DNA from: Bacillota bacterium
GTDB taxonomy: Bacteria; Bacillota; Clostridia; Peptostreptococcales; Anaerovoracaceae
Direction: 5' to 3'
Length of the DNA: 48,383 nucleotides
NCBI GenBank assembly: GCA_905372035.1
Contig: CAJPNN010000006.1
Span: 1 to 48,383, forward strand
Under the pieces are notes generated by a model. It did not search any database. It was not told the origin of the DNA and saw only the letters and a program-made list of their open reading frames with translations. A program made the position numbers and the translations under genes. Positions 22,317 through 31,630 of this stretch are shown one piece after another; the stretch's first letter is position 1, and the number at the start of each line of letters is the position of its first letter.

Positions 22317-22832
22317 CTATTTATCCGTTTTAGGTGCCAATACCATTATTAAACTTCTGCCCTCAAATTCAGGTTTTTTTTCAATAACACCATATTCGCC
22401 TGTAACTTCCGCAAATCTCGCCATAACACTTTGTCCTTTACCGGCGTGATCTTTTTCTCTTCCTTTGAACCTCAGGCTTACTTTTACCTTATCACCGTCT
22501 TTAAGAAATTTAGACGCATTATTCGCCTTAACTATCAAATCGTGTTCTTCAATAAAAGTACTTAGACGAATTTCTTTTACCTGAATAGTTTTTTGTTTTT
22601 TTCTGGCTTCTTTCTCTTTCTTTTGAAGCTCGTAACGATATTTTCCATAGTCAAGAATTTTGCATACCGGCGGCTTTGCATTGGGAGAAATATTTACTAA
22701 ATCCAACCTTTTTTCGGCAGATAAAGCCAACGCATCTTCAATGCTCATTATCCCTAATTGTTCTCCGTCCGTATCGATCACTCTTACTTCTTTATCACGA
22801 ATTTCTTCGTTTATGAGATTATCCTTGCTAAT
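22317..22832 (-). CDS. infC: Translation initiation factor IF-3, AUU start
   Basis: A factor that keeps ribosomal subunits apart and checks start-codon pairing. GAGGAGG is followed nine bases later by ATT at 22832-22830, giving a 171-residue product that starts (M)SKDNLINEEIRDKEVRVID, exactly where IF-3 proteins begin. No ATG or GTG fits; the first ATG in frame lies upstream of the leader terminator at 22892. An AUU start is the known device by which IF-3 limits its own synthesis. Inside are CKILDYGKYRYELQKKEKEA and SLRFKGREKDHAGKG, both conserved. Confidence 0.95.
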   Translation of the reverse strand: MSKDNLINEEIRDKEVRVIDTDGEQLGIMSIEDALALSAEKRLDLVNISPNAKPPVCKILDYGKYRYELQKKEKEARKKQKTIQVKEIRLSTFIEEHDLIVKANNASKFLKDGDKVKVSLRFKGREKDHAGKGQSVMARFAEVTGEYGVIEKKPEFEGRSLIMVLAPKTDK

Positions 22833-22993
22833 TGTTTTGCACCTCCTCAGAATAAAATAAAAAGCGGATAAATTACCCGCTCCCGTTTCCATTAGGTGTT
22901 CTAAGCTTCTACTAACAAAAGAACATCTTTTACATATTAACCCGGCAACGTCTGTTACACAAGGTGAGAAGCGGATAACTTCTTCTTAAATAC
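22833..22993 (-). ncRNA. L20-type leader with attenuator of infC-rpmI-rplT
   Basis: The 160-nt untranslated leader holds several pairings, including GAAGNGGATAAC-like elements and, at its end, AGCGGGT pairing with ATCCGCT (22881-22863) followed by TTTTTATTTT (22862-22851). This intrinsic terminator stands immediately before the infC RBS. It fits the known L20 leader of Firmicutes, in which L20 binding favours premature termination. Confidence 0.75.
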
Positions 22994-22999
22994 CCGTGA

Positions 23000-23029
23000 A
23001 TCATATCATGGATAACAGGGCGATGTCAA
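23000..23029 (-). promoter_or_regulatory. infC operon promoter
   Basis: On the minus strand TTGACA (23029-23024), an 18-bp spacer and TATGAT (23005-23000), about 170 bases before infC. Confidence 0.8.
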
Positions 23030-23198
23030 GCATTTTTTTGAAACATTGGAGTATGGGGCGACTTATAGTAAAATAGTAAATATGACGACACAAACTTTTA
23101 CTATCTTTTATATATCTTTTACGATATAATTAATGCCGTAATTTAAAAATATCTGCGGTAGCACCGAAGAATATATAAGACAGAGAGGCACAATAAAT

Positions 23199-24035
23199 AT
23201 GGGAATTATATTGATACTTAAAATTATTATACTCGGTATTGTTGAGGGGATCACCGAATGGCTTCCTATAAGCAGTACCGGACATATGATATTGTTGGAT
23301 GAATTTATAAAAATAAACATGTCGAAATCTTTTATGACTATGTTCTTAGTCGTGATTCAGCTCGGTGCAATAATGGCGGTGGTTGTCATATATTGGAAAA
23401 AACTTTGGCCGATGCGAAAAAACAGCCGTGGCAATAACGTATTTGATAAAAACAAGATTATCCTGTGGAAAAAAATAATTGTTGCCTGTCTGCCTGCTGC
23501 TATATTGGGATTACTTATGGATGATTTTTTAGAAGCCGAATTTTATAATTATAAAACTGTGGCTGTAACTCTTATTCTTTACGGTATACTCTTTATTGTT
23601 ATTGAAAATTACAACAAAAGACGTGGTCCAAGGGTAACTGATGTAAATGATTTAAGCTATAAAACAGCCTTTATTATAGGGATGTTTCAAGTTCTTTCTT
23701 TAATTCCGGGAACTTCAAGATCGGGTTCAACTATAATCGGAGGAATTTTGCTTGGGACTTCAAGAACGGTAGCTGCTGAATTCACGTTTTTCTTAGCCGT
23801 TCCCATAATGTTCGGCGCAAGCCTTTTAAAAATTTTGAAATTCGGACTTGCTTTTACCGGGACTGAAATTATAGTTCTTGTCGTAGGTCTTATAACGGCT
23901 TTCTTCACCTCCGTTTTAGCTATAACATTGCTACTTAGCTATATAAAGAAACACGATTTCAAAGTCTTCGGCTGGTACAGGATAGTATTGGGAATTTTAG
24001 TTATATGTTATTTCACCGTCGTAGGTGTAAAATAA
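23199..24035 (+). CDS. uppP: Undecaprenyl-diphosphatase UppP (BacA)
   Basis: A membrane enzyme of 278 residues that dephosphorylates undecaprenyl diphosphate so the lipid carrier can be reused for cell wall synthesis; it can confer bacitracin tolerance. Signatures: GIVEGITEWLPISSTGH near the N-terminus and PGTSRSGSTIIGG in the second half, with about seven or eight membrane segments. It is monocistronic, ended by the hairpin at 24121. Confidence 0.95.
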   Translation: MGIILILKIIILGIVEGITEWLPISSTGHMILLDEFIKINMSKSFMTMFLVVIQLGAIMAVVVIYWKKLWPMRKNSRGNNVFDKNKIILWKKIIVACLPAAILGLLMDDFLEAEFYNYKTVAVTLILYGILFIVIENYNKRRGPRVTDVNDLSYKTAFIIGMFQVLSLIPGTSRSGSTIIGGILLGTSRTVAAEFTFFLAVPIMFGASLLKILKFGLAFTGTEIIVLVVGLITAFFTSVLAITLLLSYIKKHDFKVFGWYRIVLGILVICYFTVVGVK

Positions 24036-24120
24036 TCGGAAGTCTACGAGAATTTTGCGCATAGGATATGAAGTGCAGGTGATAAAACAGCTGAGAAATA
24101 CAAGTTTCATAGCAATATTA

Positions 24121-24172
24121 AAAGAAAGCTTACATTATGTATTTGTTTATACTTGGTAAGCTTTCTTTTTAC
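24121..24172. terminator. Bidirectional terminator between uppP and the ABC permease
   Basis: AAAGAAAGCTTAC (24121-24133) pairs with GTAAGCTTTCTTT (24156-24168), a perfect 13-bp stem with A and T flanks suited to both strands. Confidence 0.85.
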
Positions 24173-24264
24173 TTATTTTTAAACTGAAGTAAAGAAGCGG
24201 AATAAGCGAGAAGCGAATGGGTAAGCTTGTTTTTTTTATTTACGTTTAAACCTTTCAGTTAAAT

Positions 24265-26379
24265 TTATTTTTGTAAAAGATTTTTATCTAAAACTTTAAC
24301 GATAGCCTCATAATAATCGAATCTGCCCTGGTCATTGATAATTGGATTCTTATAATAGAACTTTATGAGATAGTGTTCTTTTGAAGAATAGCTGACAGCA
24401 CTTACTGAAAGAGCAAGAGTTTTAAGCTTTTGTGGATCACTTATTTTGGTAACATAATCCGCCTGAGGTGCTCCGTCACTGTTCCTTTCCGAAACCCTCC
24501 AGATTTTTGCATATTTAAACTGGTTGAGCTCATTATCGTATAAGTTTCCATATCCGATATTTTTGAGAAACTCCAAAGTATTTTTGGAATATGGATATAC
24601 ATTGAAGCTGAGCTCATTTTTAGCTTTGACTTTTGTCGCATGTTTCAAGATATCATTTCTTACGGGAACGGATTTTTTTGAGTCACTATATATTTTAAGT
24701 GTCAAAGGTGCAGCAATATCAGTTAAAGTCTGTTTATCGGTTTGTGCGACATAGTCTTTAACAATTGCATTTTTTAATTGGACGATCTGTTGTTTTGTGA
24801 ACTTAATATCTATAGAGAGCATTTTCGGCATCTCGTCGCTATCCGGTTCACTTTGCATATTGAGAACTGCTCCGACTTTTATATTTTTATTATCCTCGTA
24901 TGATAAAGCGGATTTTATATTCTCGATAAATCCCTTTGATTTTAACAGCTTTTTAAAAGATGAAAGCGTTTTTGATGAAGCGGGATTTATTGAGAGGTTT
25001 CTGTAATCAACGTCAGGTATCGAGTAAACATTTTGATTTTTGTTCATAACATACCTGAAACCTATATTTATCGGATTTTCTTTGATATTGTCGGATGCGG
25101 CAAACTCTTCCTGTGTGGAGGTTAAAAGTTTTATGCTGTTTTTATCTTTAAAAACAAAACCGGTATATATTACTTCATTATGAGTTTTAAATGAAAAATA
25201 TTTAGAAAGCTTAGGTATTCCCGGCAGCTCATCATCACCGGCAAAGTTGATAAAAGCCGATGTTATATTTTTATTTTCAGGATGATTTGATCCATAATTA
25301 AACACATCCATTTGTATAGTGCTTATAAATATAGCAGCTATTATGCTGTATGCGATGAAAGCTTTAAATGTGGATTTTGTAAAGATTTTTGTACTTTTTC
25401 TTATTATCATGTATGAAATTATGAAAAAGAGTACGGTGCCGACCGCATAGCCTATATTTCCGTAAATATTTACATTTTCATCAGAATCATGCATGCTTAT
25501 AAACCACATTCCCATAACGGTCATTCCGAAAAATGTTACGAGACCCGCAAGCACGGGTTCAAGTATTTTGAAAACTATTGAATCCGTAGCACGCTCAAGC
25601 TTTCTTTTTTTGTACATTGCTATAGAGAGGGCTACAAGTATAACCGATGTAACAAAATATAGAAGCAAATTCCCTGAACTGAAGCGTGATCCTTCGCTTA
25701 AAGTGTTCATAAGAGGGGAAAATCTGGCTATGGAGCTGAAATTGTCGGCGATACCAGGATAGCCTTTAAGGTATATCCCAAAATATCCGTGTACCGTGGC
25801 ATAAAAAGCCGGTGCAAGGAATATAAAGAATATGGATACAAGGGTATGTATGGCAGTATTTCCGGAGCATATTCCCGCAAATATAACAATTATATATGTG
25901 AATATTGTAATTATTATGCTCGAAAAAATCCAAAGCAGGACATTTTCATATGTAAAAATATCCACATTGCCGACTATTACCGGCTTTGCCATTATTAAAT
26001 ATAACATTCCGGTAATTAAGATCGGAACTGTCAATAAAATTATACCTGAAATGAAGTTTCCCCAAAATAGCTGTACACGAGTAAACGGCATGGAATGCAC
26101 TATGCTGACCGAACTTGGATTGTGTAAATATTTGAATAAGCTCACCCCTATAAGTACAGGAAATGCAAACATTGCAAGCAAAAAAAACGGATTCGTGTTC
26201 ATAAGGCTCATTTCAAGATAGTCGCTCATATCTGAAAGACTGCTTTTTGAAATTAGGAACGGAACTACCCCCGCAAACAGATATAACAGCATTGAAATCA
26301 ATGAAAGAACCCAAAAATGCCTCAAATTCTCTTTGATAACGGCAGCTTGTTTATTAAAAAAGTATTTCTGCAATGTCAC
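24265..26379 (-). CDS. ABC-2 type transporter permease with large extracellular domain
   Basis: A 704-residue membrane protein. GTG 26379 is chosen because GGAGG lies eight bases upstream, giving (M)TLQKYFFNKQAAVIKENL; ATGs at 26418 and 26400 lie before that site. The N-terminal half has about nine hydrophobic segments (ABC-2 permease with PSSVSIVHSMPFTRVQLFWG); the last 300 residues are hydrophilic, preceded by one more segment, so a large outer domain is likely. It overlaps the ATPase gene by 26 bp. With a YtrA-type GntR regulator it resembles the clostridial and bacillar ytr/bcr-like operons linked to cell envelope antibiotics; the substrate is unknown. Confidence 0.85.
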   Translation of the reverse strand: MTLQKYFFNKQAAVIKENLRHFWVLSLISMLLYLFAGVVPFLISKSSLSDMSDYLEMSLMNTNPFFLLAMFAFPVLIGVSLFKYLHNPSSVSIVHSMPFTRVQLFWGNFISGIILLTVPILITGMLYLIMAKPVIVGNVDIFTYENVLLWIFSSIIITIFTYIIVIFAGICSGNTAIHTLVSIFFIFLAPAFYATVHGYFGIYLKGYPGIADNFSSIARFSPLMNTLSEGSRFSSGNLLLYFVTSVILVALSIAMYKKRKLERATDSIVFKILEPVLAGLVTFFGMTVMGMWFISMHDSDENVNIYGNIGYAVGTVLFFIISYMIIRKSTKIFTKSTFKAFIAYSIIAAIFISTIQMDVFNYGSNHPENKNITSAFINFAGDDELPGIPKLSKYFSFKTHNEVIYTGFVFKDKNSIKLLTSTQEEFAASDNIKENPINIGFRYVMNKNQNVYSIPDVDYRNLSINPASSKTLSSFKKLLKSKGFIENIKSALSYEDNKNIKVGAVLNMQSEPDSDEMPKMLSIDIKFTKQQIVQLKNAIVKDYVAQTDKQTLTDIAAPLTLKIYSDSKKSVPVRNDILKHATKVKAKNELSFNVYPYSKNTLEFLKNIGYGNLYDNELNQFKYAKIWRVSERNSDGAPQADYVTKISDPQKLKTLALSVSAVSYSSKEHYLIKFYYKNPIINDQGRFDYYEAIVKVLDKNLLQK

Positions 26380-27259
26380 CGTGTTCACCTCCAAGTTCAT
26401 ATATAAATATTTCTTCAAGCGTTAAAGGCAGTAAATCATATAAAACAGGCTGATAAGCCGTTATGAGTGCATCTACAGTCTCTTTCGGATTTCTTACTAT
26501 GAGCAGATCTACAGAACCCCTTTTTTCCCGATGCAATATATTGAGCTTTGAATATATATTTTCGATATCGTCAGTAATATTCTTAAATGCAACTTGAAGT
26601 TTATGTATATCGCTTTTCAGTTCGTCGAGGTCTCTTTCCAAGACCATATGGCCTTTGTCCACGATTCCTATACAATCACATATACCTTCCATTTCACGGA
26701 GATTGTGAGAAGATATCAGGCAAGTCATTTCTCTTGAAGCTACATCTTCAACTATATATTTCCAAAGCAATTTCCTCACTATGGGATCAAGTCCGTCAAT
26801 GGGTTCATCTAAAATCAAATATTCCGGTAAGCATGACATGATAATGCAAAATGCTGCCTGCTTTTGCATTCCTTTTGAGAGTCTATTTATCTTTGTGTTT
26901 TTATTTAAGTCAAATTTCTCGATCATTTCAACAAATCTGTCATGATTCCACAGCTTGTATATATTTTTATAATATTTCTCTATATCGTTCAGAGAATATG
27001 GTGCATAATAGGATAGATTATCAGGAATGTATCCTATTTTTTCCTTTACGGCAAGATTTTCATATATATTCTTACCGTTGATTGTTATCGAGCCTCTGTC
27101 GGGGATAAATACGCCGGTAAGATGCTTGATAATAGTGGTTTTTCCCGAACCGTTCGTTCCTACCAGACCATAGATCGATCCCTTTTTGACATTAAGACTG
27201 AAATCATTTAAAGCTGTGATATTATCAAAGTTTTTAGAAACATTTTCAACTCTTATCAT
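26354..27259 (-). CDS. ABC transporter ATP-binding protein
   Basis: A 301-residue ATPase that powers the permease encoded next. Walker A is GLVGTNGSGKTTIIKHLTG, the signature is RLSKGMQKQ and Walker B is YLILDEPIDGLD, followed by SSHNLREMEG with the H-loop. The C-terminal 80 residues are an extra regulatory-type domain. Overlaps both neighbours (14 bp with the GntR gene), showing tight translational coupling. Confidence 0.93.
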   Translation of the reverse strand: MIRVENVSKNFDNITALNDFSLNVKKGSIYGLVGTNGSGKTTIIKHLTGVFIPDRGSITINGKNIYENLAVKEKIGYIPDNLSYYAPYSLNDIEKYYKNIYKLWNHDRFVEMIEKFDLNKNTKINRLSKGMQKQAAFCIIMSCLPEYLILDEPIDGLDPIVRKLLWKYIVEDVASREMTCLISSHNLREMEGICDCIGIVDKGHMVLERDLDELKSDIHKLQVAFKNITDDIENIYSKLNILHREKRGSVDLLIVRNPKETVDALITAYQPVLYDLLPLTLEEIFIYELGGEHGDIAEILF

Positions 27260-27638
27260 TTCCTATGCTCCTCTCATTAATGATATTTGTTACGATAGTT
27301 GTTACGGCATCTTTCTTTAATCCCATGAAGAAAAGTTCGCTGATACTGTTTCCGATATCGTATTTTATTTTGCTCACTCTGTTTTCATCAATTTTCAAAT
27401 CCAAAGAACTGCTGACAAAAGAGCCCAGACCTGATAAGGTATAGATAAAACCCTGCCGCTCCAGTTCTTTATAGGATTTTTGGATCGTATTCGGGTTTAC
27501 AGTGAGTGTTTTTGATATATCCCTTATTGAAGGCAGTTTTTCGTCAGGAGAGAGAACACCTGAGATAATCAATTCTTTGATATTATCGACCACTTGTTCA
27601 TGGATTGATTTTCTACTTTTTAAATCAAGCTGAAACAA
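27246..27638 (-). CDS. GntR-family regulator, YtrA type
   Basis: A 130-residue repressor with TTG start and AGGAGG eight bases upstream. Residues 1-70 are the winged helix (SIHEQVVDNIKELIISGVLS ... TLTVNPNTIQKSYKELERQG), with only a short dimerisation tail, as in the YtrA subfamily. First gene of the regulator-ATPase-permease operon, so it most likely controls its own transporter. Confidence 0.92.
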   Translation of the reverse strand: MFQLDLKSRKSIHEQVVDNIKELIISGVLSPDEKLPSIRDISKTLTVNPNTIQKSYKELERQGFIYTLSGLGSFVSSSLDLKIDENRVSKIKYDIGNSISELFFMGLKKDAVTTIVTNIINERSIGNDKS

Positions 27639-27734
27639 ACCGTTATCCTCCTTTTGATGTATTATAGTGTTTCTTATTCACGCATAAACCCGAGCAGTTT
27701 TCATCAGGGTATGTATGGTGAACTATGTGACACA

Positions 27735-27764
27735 AGTGTACTATATGTATTAGTTCGCTGTCAA
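27735..27764 (-). promoter_or_regulatory. Promoter and operator of the GntR/ABC operon
   Basis: On the minus strand TTGACA (27764-27759), an 18-bp spacer and TACACT (27740-27735). ACTA-N7-TAGT (27740-27754) forms an inverted repeat in the spacer, similar to YtrA-type operators. Confidence 0.65.
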
Positions 27765-27966
27765 TACCATAAATGAATTTTTACAAAATTATTTATTCGT
27801 GAAGGTTAAGTGTATAATTTAAAGTGAAAAAAATAATAGACGCTCAGGCTCTTGGAAAGCTTTTTCTTTACAGTGCAAAATATAAAAGATATAATGATCT
27901 TACCAAAGATTGAAAGTCGGATTATTTTATATTTTTTATGATTACAAGCGGGAGAATGAAAACGAT

Positions 27967-28983
27967 ATGGCGGATAACGTAAATAACAGCAGAAAAAAGA
28001 AGAATTTAGGTCCTGTAATAGCAATACTAATAATAGTGGTTATGTTGATTTTGTTTATTATATTGGGGAATGTTTTTTTCGGATCACACAAAAATGAGAC
28101 TGACGGGAGGATTCATCATGAAGGTAAGTATGTTGCGGAAATAAACATAGAAGGGGTTATAGAACCGGAGAAAGAAGATTCTTTGCTGGGCGTTATGCAG
28201 TCCTATAAACATAACTTCGTGATGGAACTGATAGACCGGCTTGAAGAAGATGAAGAGAATGAAGGAATAATGCTCATAATCGATTCGCCCGGCGGCAATA
28301 TATATGAAACCGATGAAGTTTATGAGAAACTGATGGAATATAAGAAGGAGACGAACAGACCCGTATATGCATATTTCAAATCAGTTGCAGCTTCGGGAGG
28401 GTATTATATTGCCTGTGCTGCGGATGTGATCTATGCAAACAGGAATACTATAACGGGATCTATAGGTGTGACTATGGGAGAAATTTATGACATAACAGAG
28501 TTTATGTCTAAATATGGAATAAAATCACATGCTGTAGTTTCGGGTAGAAATAAAGCTATGGGAAGTCCTACGCAGCCTTTTACGAATGAACAGGCACAAA
28601 TATATCAGTCGCTGATAGATGAAAGCTATTCAAGATTTGTGGATGTCGTTTCGAAAGGTAGAGGAATAGCAAAAGATAAGGTAAAGATCATAGCTGACGG
28701 TAGAGTGTATAGCGCAAAGCAGGCGCTTGCCAATAAATTAATCGACGGCATAGAAGCTTATGAAGATGCAAAGTGGAGGATGCTTGAAGATATAGACGAC
28801 AACATGGATATAGAGTTTGAATTGTTCGAACCGGAAAGAAAGAAGAATGTGCTGTCTGAGATTTTGAAAGGAGTTTCCGAAATACCGAAAGGAGATGCTG
28901 CAGTGCTTCTTGAAATGATTGATAAGAAACAGATGCCGATAAGTTATACAAATGAATTTTTGTTAAATCATTATTTCAAATAA
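27967..28983 (+). CDS. sppA: Signal peptide peptidase SppA, S49 family
   Basis: A 338-residue membrane-bound serine protease that degrades leftover signal peptides. A single membrane segment lies at about residues 17-40 (LGPVIAILIIVVMLILFII). The nucleophile is the Ser in SVAASGGYYIACAAD and the general base is the Lys in SGRNKAMGSPTQPF. LIIDSPGGNIYETDEVYEKL is the conserved strand-loop. ATG 27967 gives the expected cytoplasmic tail; in-frame upstream codons from 27910 lack a good RBS. Confidence 0.9.
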   Translation: MADNVNNSRKKKNLGPVIAILIIVVMLILFIILGNVFFGSHKNETDGRIHHEGKYVAEINIEGVIEPEKEDSLLGVMQSYKHNFVMELIDRLEEDEENEGIMLIIDSPGGNIYETDEVYEKLMEYKKETNRPVYAYFKSVAASGGYYIACAADVIYANRNTITGSIGVTMGEIYDITEFMSKYGIKSHAVVSGRNKAMGSPTQPFTNEQAQIYQSLIDESYSRFVDVVSKGRGIAKDKVKIIADGRVYSAKQALANKLIDGIEAYEDAKWRMLEDIDDNMDIEFELFEPERKKNVLSEILKGVSEIPKGDAAVLLEMIDKKQMPISYTNEFLLNHYFK

Positions 28984-29093
28984 AGAAATCAACTTTGCAT
29001 AAAAAAACCGTTATCTTAAAATTCTTGCCGAATCATTGACTCAAATAAAAGTAAATAATGAATTTTTGGATGTGATAAACTAAGTAAAACAAT

Positions 29094-29140
29094 AAACTGA
29101 GAGGTTCGGATACAATTATTTCCGGTCTCTCAGTTTTAGA
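29094..29140. terminator. Terminator between sppA and the 173-aa gene
   Basis: AAACTGAGAG (29094-29103) pairs with CTCTCAGTTT (29127-29136) then TTAGATTTTT; suited to both convergent genes. Confidence 0.75.
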
Positions 29141-29166
29141 TTTTTGTGTTTTGAGATTTTGTTATT

Positions 29167-29688
29167 TTAATATTTTTTAAGGTCCTCCAAGTCCATTATG
29201 TCTTGGAAATCGATGGTTCTTGCAAGCTTTTCAAGGCGTTTTCGATCAGCATTTTCTATATTTTCTATCATCATATCAAGCTCATCTTCCATCTTTTTTA
29301 AAAGATTTTTATCTACGTTATACAGTAAGAAAAATTTTTCAATGTCTTTTCTAAGATCATAACATTTATCCATTATTCTCAAGAAAGTAGGGAAGTTGGA
29401 GCTGTGTGCAGCGTTCGTGAATCTTGTTACATCCCGCTTTATGAATTCCAAAATTTCATCAACATCTTCAAACTTCATATTTTGAATAGGATACGGATCA
29501 ATTCTCTGTAAAAATATCTTGTCCTCATTTTTTGCGTTGAAGAAATAAGAAACTGTTAGAATAGGGCAAATTTTAAATTCAACTCTATTTATTTTTGTAG
29601 GAGTGGTTTCAATGTTTGTGGCGCCCAACTGTTTTAAATTCATATGAAGTATATCCCAAGAGATATTGTCATTTGCCATAGGTGTCAT
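29167..29688 (-). CDS. Conserved-looking hypothetical protein paired with the permease
   Basis: A 173-residue soluble protein, no signal peptide or membrane segment, with GGAGG eight bases before ATG. It starts MTPMANDNISWDILHMNLKQ and has a probable alpha/beta N-terminal half and a long charged, coiled-coil-like C-terminal half (DLRKDIEKFFLLYNVDKNLL and onward). I do not recognise the family. It follows the ArsB/NhaD-type permease by 15 bases, so it is presumably cotranscribed and may be an accessory or regulatory subunit. Confidence 0.8.
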   Translation of the reverse strand: MTPMANDNISWDILHMNLKQLGATNIETTPTKINRVEFKICPILTVSYFFNAKNEDKIFLQRIDPYPIQNMKFEDVDEILEFIKRDVTRFTNAAHSSNFPTFLRIMDKCYDLRKDIEKFFLLYNVDKNLLKKMEDELDMMIENIENADRKRLEKLARTIDFQDIMDLEDLKKY

Positions 29689-29703
29689 TTTGTTTACCTC
29701 CTT

Positions 29704-30969
29704 TTAAATTCCATATCTCAAAACAACATATATCGTTGATATTGCTACCGACATCAGCATTATAGGTACTCCGGTTTTAAGGAACCTTTGGAATGTAATG
29801 GGGTGCCCGTGTTTGCCGCTTATGCCGCAAAGTACAACATTGGCCGATGCGCCTATAAGGGTTCCGTTTCCTCCCAGGCATGCACCGAGGGAAACCGCCC
29901 ACCAGAGAGGAACAACATCCACTCCGTCATTTCCCATTGCTATTATAAGAGGTATCAACGTTGCGACAAACGGAATATTATCTAAAATTGATGAAAGTAT
30001 TGCAGATGCCCAAAGAAGAACTATCATGGTTATTATAGGGTGTCCCGCCGTAGTTTCCACGAGTATGTTTGCAAGTTTATCTATTACCCCGGTTTCGACC
30101 ATACCGCCTACAACAATAAATAAACCGGTGAAAAATACTATGGTAGTCCATTCGACATCGGTAAGAACTTCTTCCACGTCCTGTTTACCGATAATAAGCA
30201 TAACTGCTGCCGCCGTCAGTGCTACTACACAAGATTCAATATCTATTTTTGAGTGAAGCATAAAGCCCAAAACGACGAGAATGATCATAACTACACTTTT
30301 TTTTAGAAGAGCGAGATCTTCAATAGCTTTATTCTCATCAAGGAGCATAATTTCGTGAATCGCTTCAGAGTTTTTTGTAAGGTTTTTGGCGAACATGAAT
30401 TTCACAATAAGAATCAGTACAACCATTATAACCACTACGATTGGTGCCGTGTTTAAAATAAAATCTAAGAATGATAGCTTTGCAGCACTCCCTATCATAA
30501 TGTTGGGAGGGTCACCGATCAGTGTTGCAGTACCGCCTATATTTGATGCCATGATCTGTGTAAGTAAAAAAGGAATAGGATTCAATCCCAAAATTTTAGT
30601 TATGGATATAGTCATAGGACCTATCAGAAGTACTGTCGTTACATTATCGAGGAATGCAGATAAAACAGCTGTTACAATCATGAATAAGACCATTATTTTC
30701 CAAGGATCACCCTTGGCGATTTTTGCAGCTTTGATTGCAATATACTCAAAAATCCCCGAGCATTTTACAACGGATACGAACATCATCATACCGATGAGAA
30801 CACCGATGGTATTGAAATCGATATATTTAATGCTTGCATCTAAAGTGAGTACGTGTGTGAGTAGTAAAATCACGGCTCCGGTCACAGCAGCTGCGGCTCT
30901 GTGCACTTTTTCGGAAATAATAGCTATTATTACTACCAAGAAAACAACAATTGATATAGTTTGTGCCAA
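29704..30969 (-). CDS. ArsB/NhaD-type ion permease
   Basis: A 421-residue transporter with about eleven membrane segments, TTG start and GGAGG nine bases upstream. Features of the ion transporter superfamily are FLDNVTTVLLIGPMTI and NIGGTATLIGDPPNIMIGSA, and their second-half counterparts SSILDNIPFVATLIPL and LGGNGTLIGASANVVLCGIS. These mark the ArsB/NhaD/P-protein group. There is no arsR or arsC beside it, so arsenite efflux is not implied; a cation or organic anion role is as likely. Paired with the 173-aa gene. Confidence 0.88.
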   Translation of the reverse strand: MAQTISIVVFLVVIIAIISEKVHRAAAAVTGAVILLLTHVLTLDASIKYIDFNTIGVLIGMMMFVSVVKCSGIFEYIAIKAAKIAKGDPWKIMVLFMIVTAVLSAFLDNVTTVLLIGPMTISITKILGLNPIPFLLTQIMASNIGGTATLIGDPPNIMIGSAAKLSFLDFILNTAPIVVVIMVVLILIVKFMFAKNLTKNSEAIHEIMLLDENKAIEDLALLKKSVVMIILVVLGFMLHSKIDIESCVVALTAAAVMLIIGKQDVEEVLTDVEWTTIVFFTGLFIVVGGMVETGVIDKLANILVETTAGHPIITMIVLLWASAILSSILDNIPFVATLIPLIIAMGNDGVDVVPLWWAVSLGACLGGNGTLIGASANVVLCGISGKHGHPITFQRFLKTGVPIMLMSVAISTIYVVLRYGI

Positions 30970-31155
30970 TTAGAAGCACCTCCTTTCACATACGAGTGTA
31001 CAATTTTTCATTATATTTTTCAATAAGAAAACCCATTTAATCTACAAAAAATTTTATTAAATCAAAAATGATTTTATATAAATTAAATATTATTTTCTGA
31101 CAGTTTAGAAAGCGATACCCTTAAGGTCAATGTTTGCGCAATTTTCAGACATATT

Positions 31156-31215
31156 TTCAGTCCGGGACGTTGTCAAGAAAAATACTTGACAACGTCCCGG
31201 ACTGAATGTTAGAAT
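31156..31215. promoter_or_regulatory. Perfect 22-bp inverted repeat carrying the ylxM-ffh promoter
   Basis: Arms 31156-31177 and 31185-31206 are exact reverse complements over 22 bases with a 7-base AT loop. The right arm contains TTGACA (31186-31191), followed after 18 bp by TAGAAT (31210-31215), a sigma-A promoter for ylxM-ffh. By symmetry the left arm contains TTGACA on the minus strand, followed 17 bp later by the weak TATGTC, possibly serving the permease. Confidence 0.75.
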
Positions 31216-31245
31216 TACGACAGTATTTTTCCGGAGGCGATGAGT

Positions 31246-31620
31246 ATGCGAAAGGAAATGATCAAATTTGAGGAAATTAATGAAGAAATAATTTTGTTTG
31301 ATTGCTATGGAAGCCTTTTGACTGAAAAGCAACAGGAGATATTTTCACTCTATTATCATGAGAATTATTCTTTTGGCGAGATATCGGACATAATGGGAAT
31401 TACGAGACAAGGTGCGCATGAGCAGCTGAAAAAAGCGAGAACGACACTGGACTATTTTGAGTCCAAGCTCGGGATTGCAAAAAAATTTCAAGAAAACGAG
31501 AAGGCTATGGACAGGATAAATGTTTTGCTTGAGGACATGAAAAAAAATGTAAATGACAGAGACGGAATTTTTTCAGATATAGAAAAAGTGAAGAAAATTA
31601 TCGGTAAATTATCAAAATAG
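31246..31620 (+). CDS. ylxM: YlxM/p13-like DNA-binding protein
   Basis: A 124-residue protein with a sigma-70 region 4-like helix-turn-helix: DCYGSLLTEKQQEIFSLYYH then SFGEISDIMGITRQGAHEQL. It lies directly before ffh, its usual partner, and is presumed to act with the signal recognition particle pathway. ATG 31246 is eight bases after GGAGG; ATG 31240 is three bases after it. Confidence 0.92.
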   Translation: MRKEMIKFEEINEEIILFDCYGSLLTEKQQEIFSLYYHENYSFGEISDIMGITRQGAHEQLKKARTTLDYFESKLGIAKKFQENEKAMDRINVLLEDMKKNVNDRDGIFSDIEKVKKIIGKLSK

Positions 31621-31630
31621 GGGGACAAAG

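Noticed and set aside
30386..30973. 195-codon plus-strand frame opposite the permease gene
   Set aside because: Shadow of the hydrophobic permease, no RBS, no motif.
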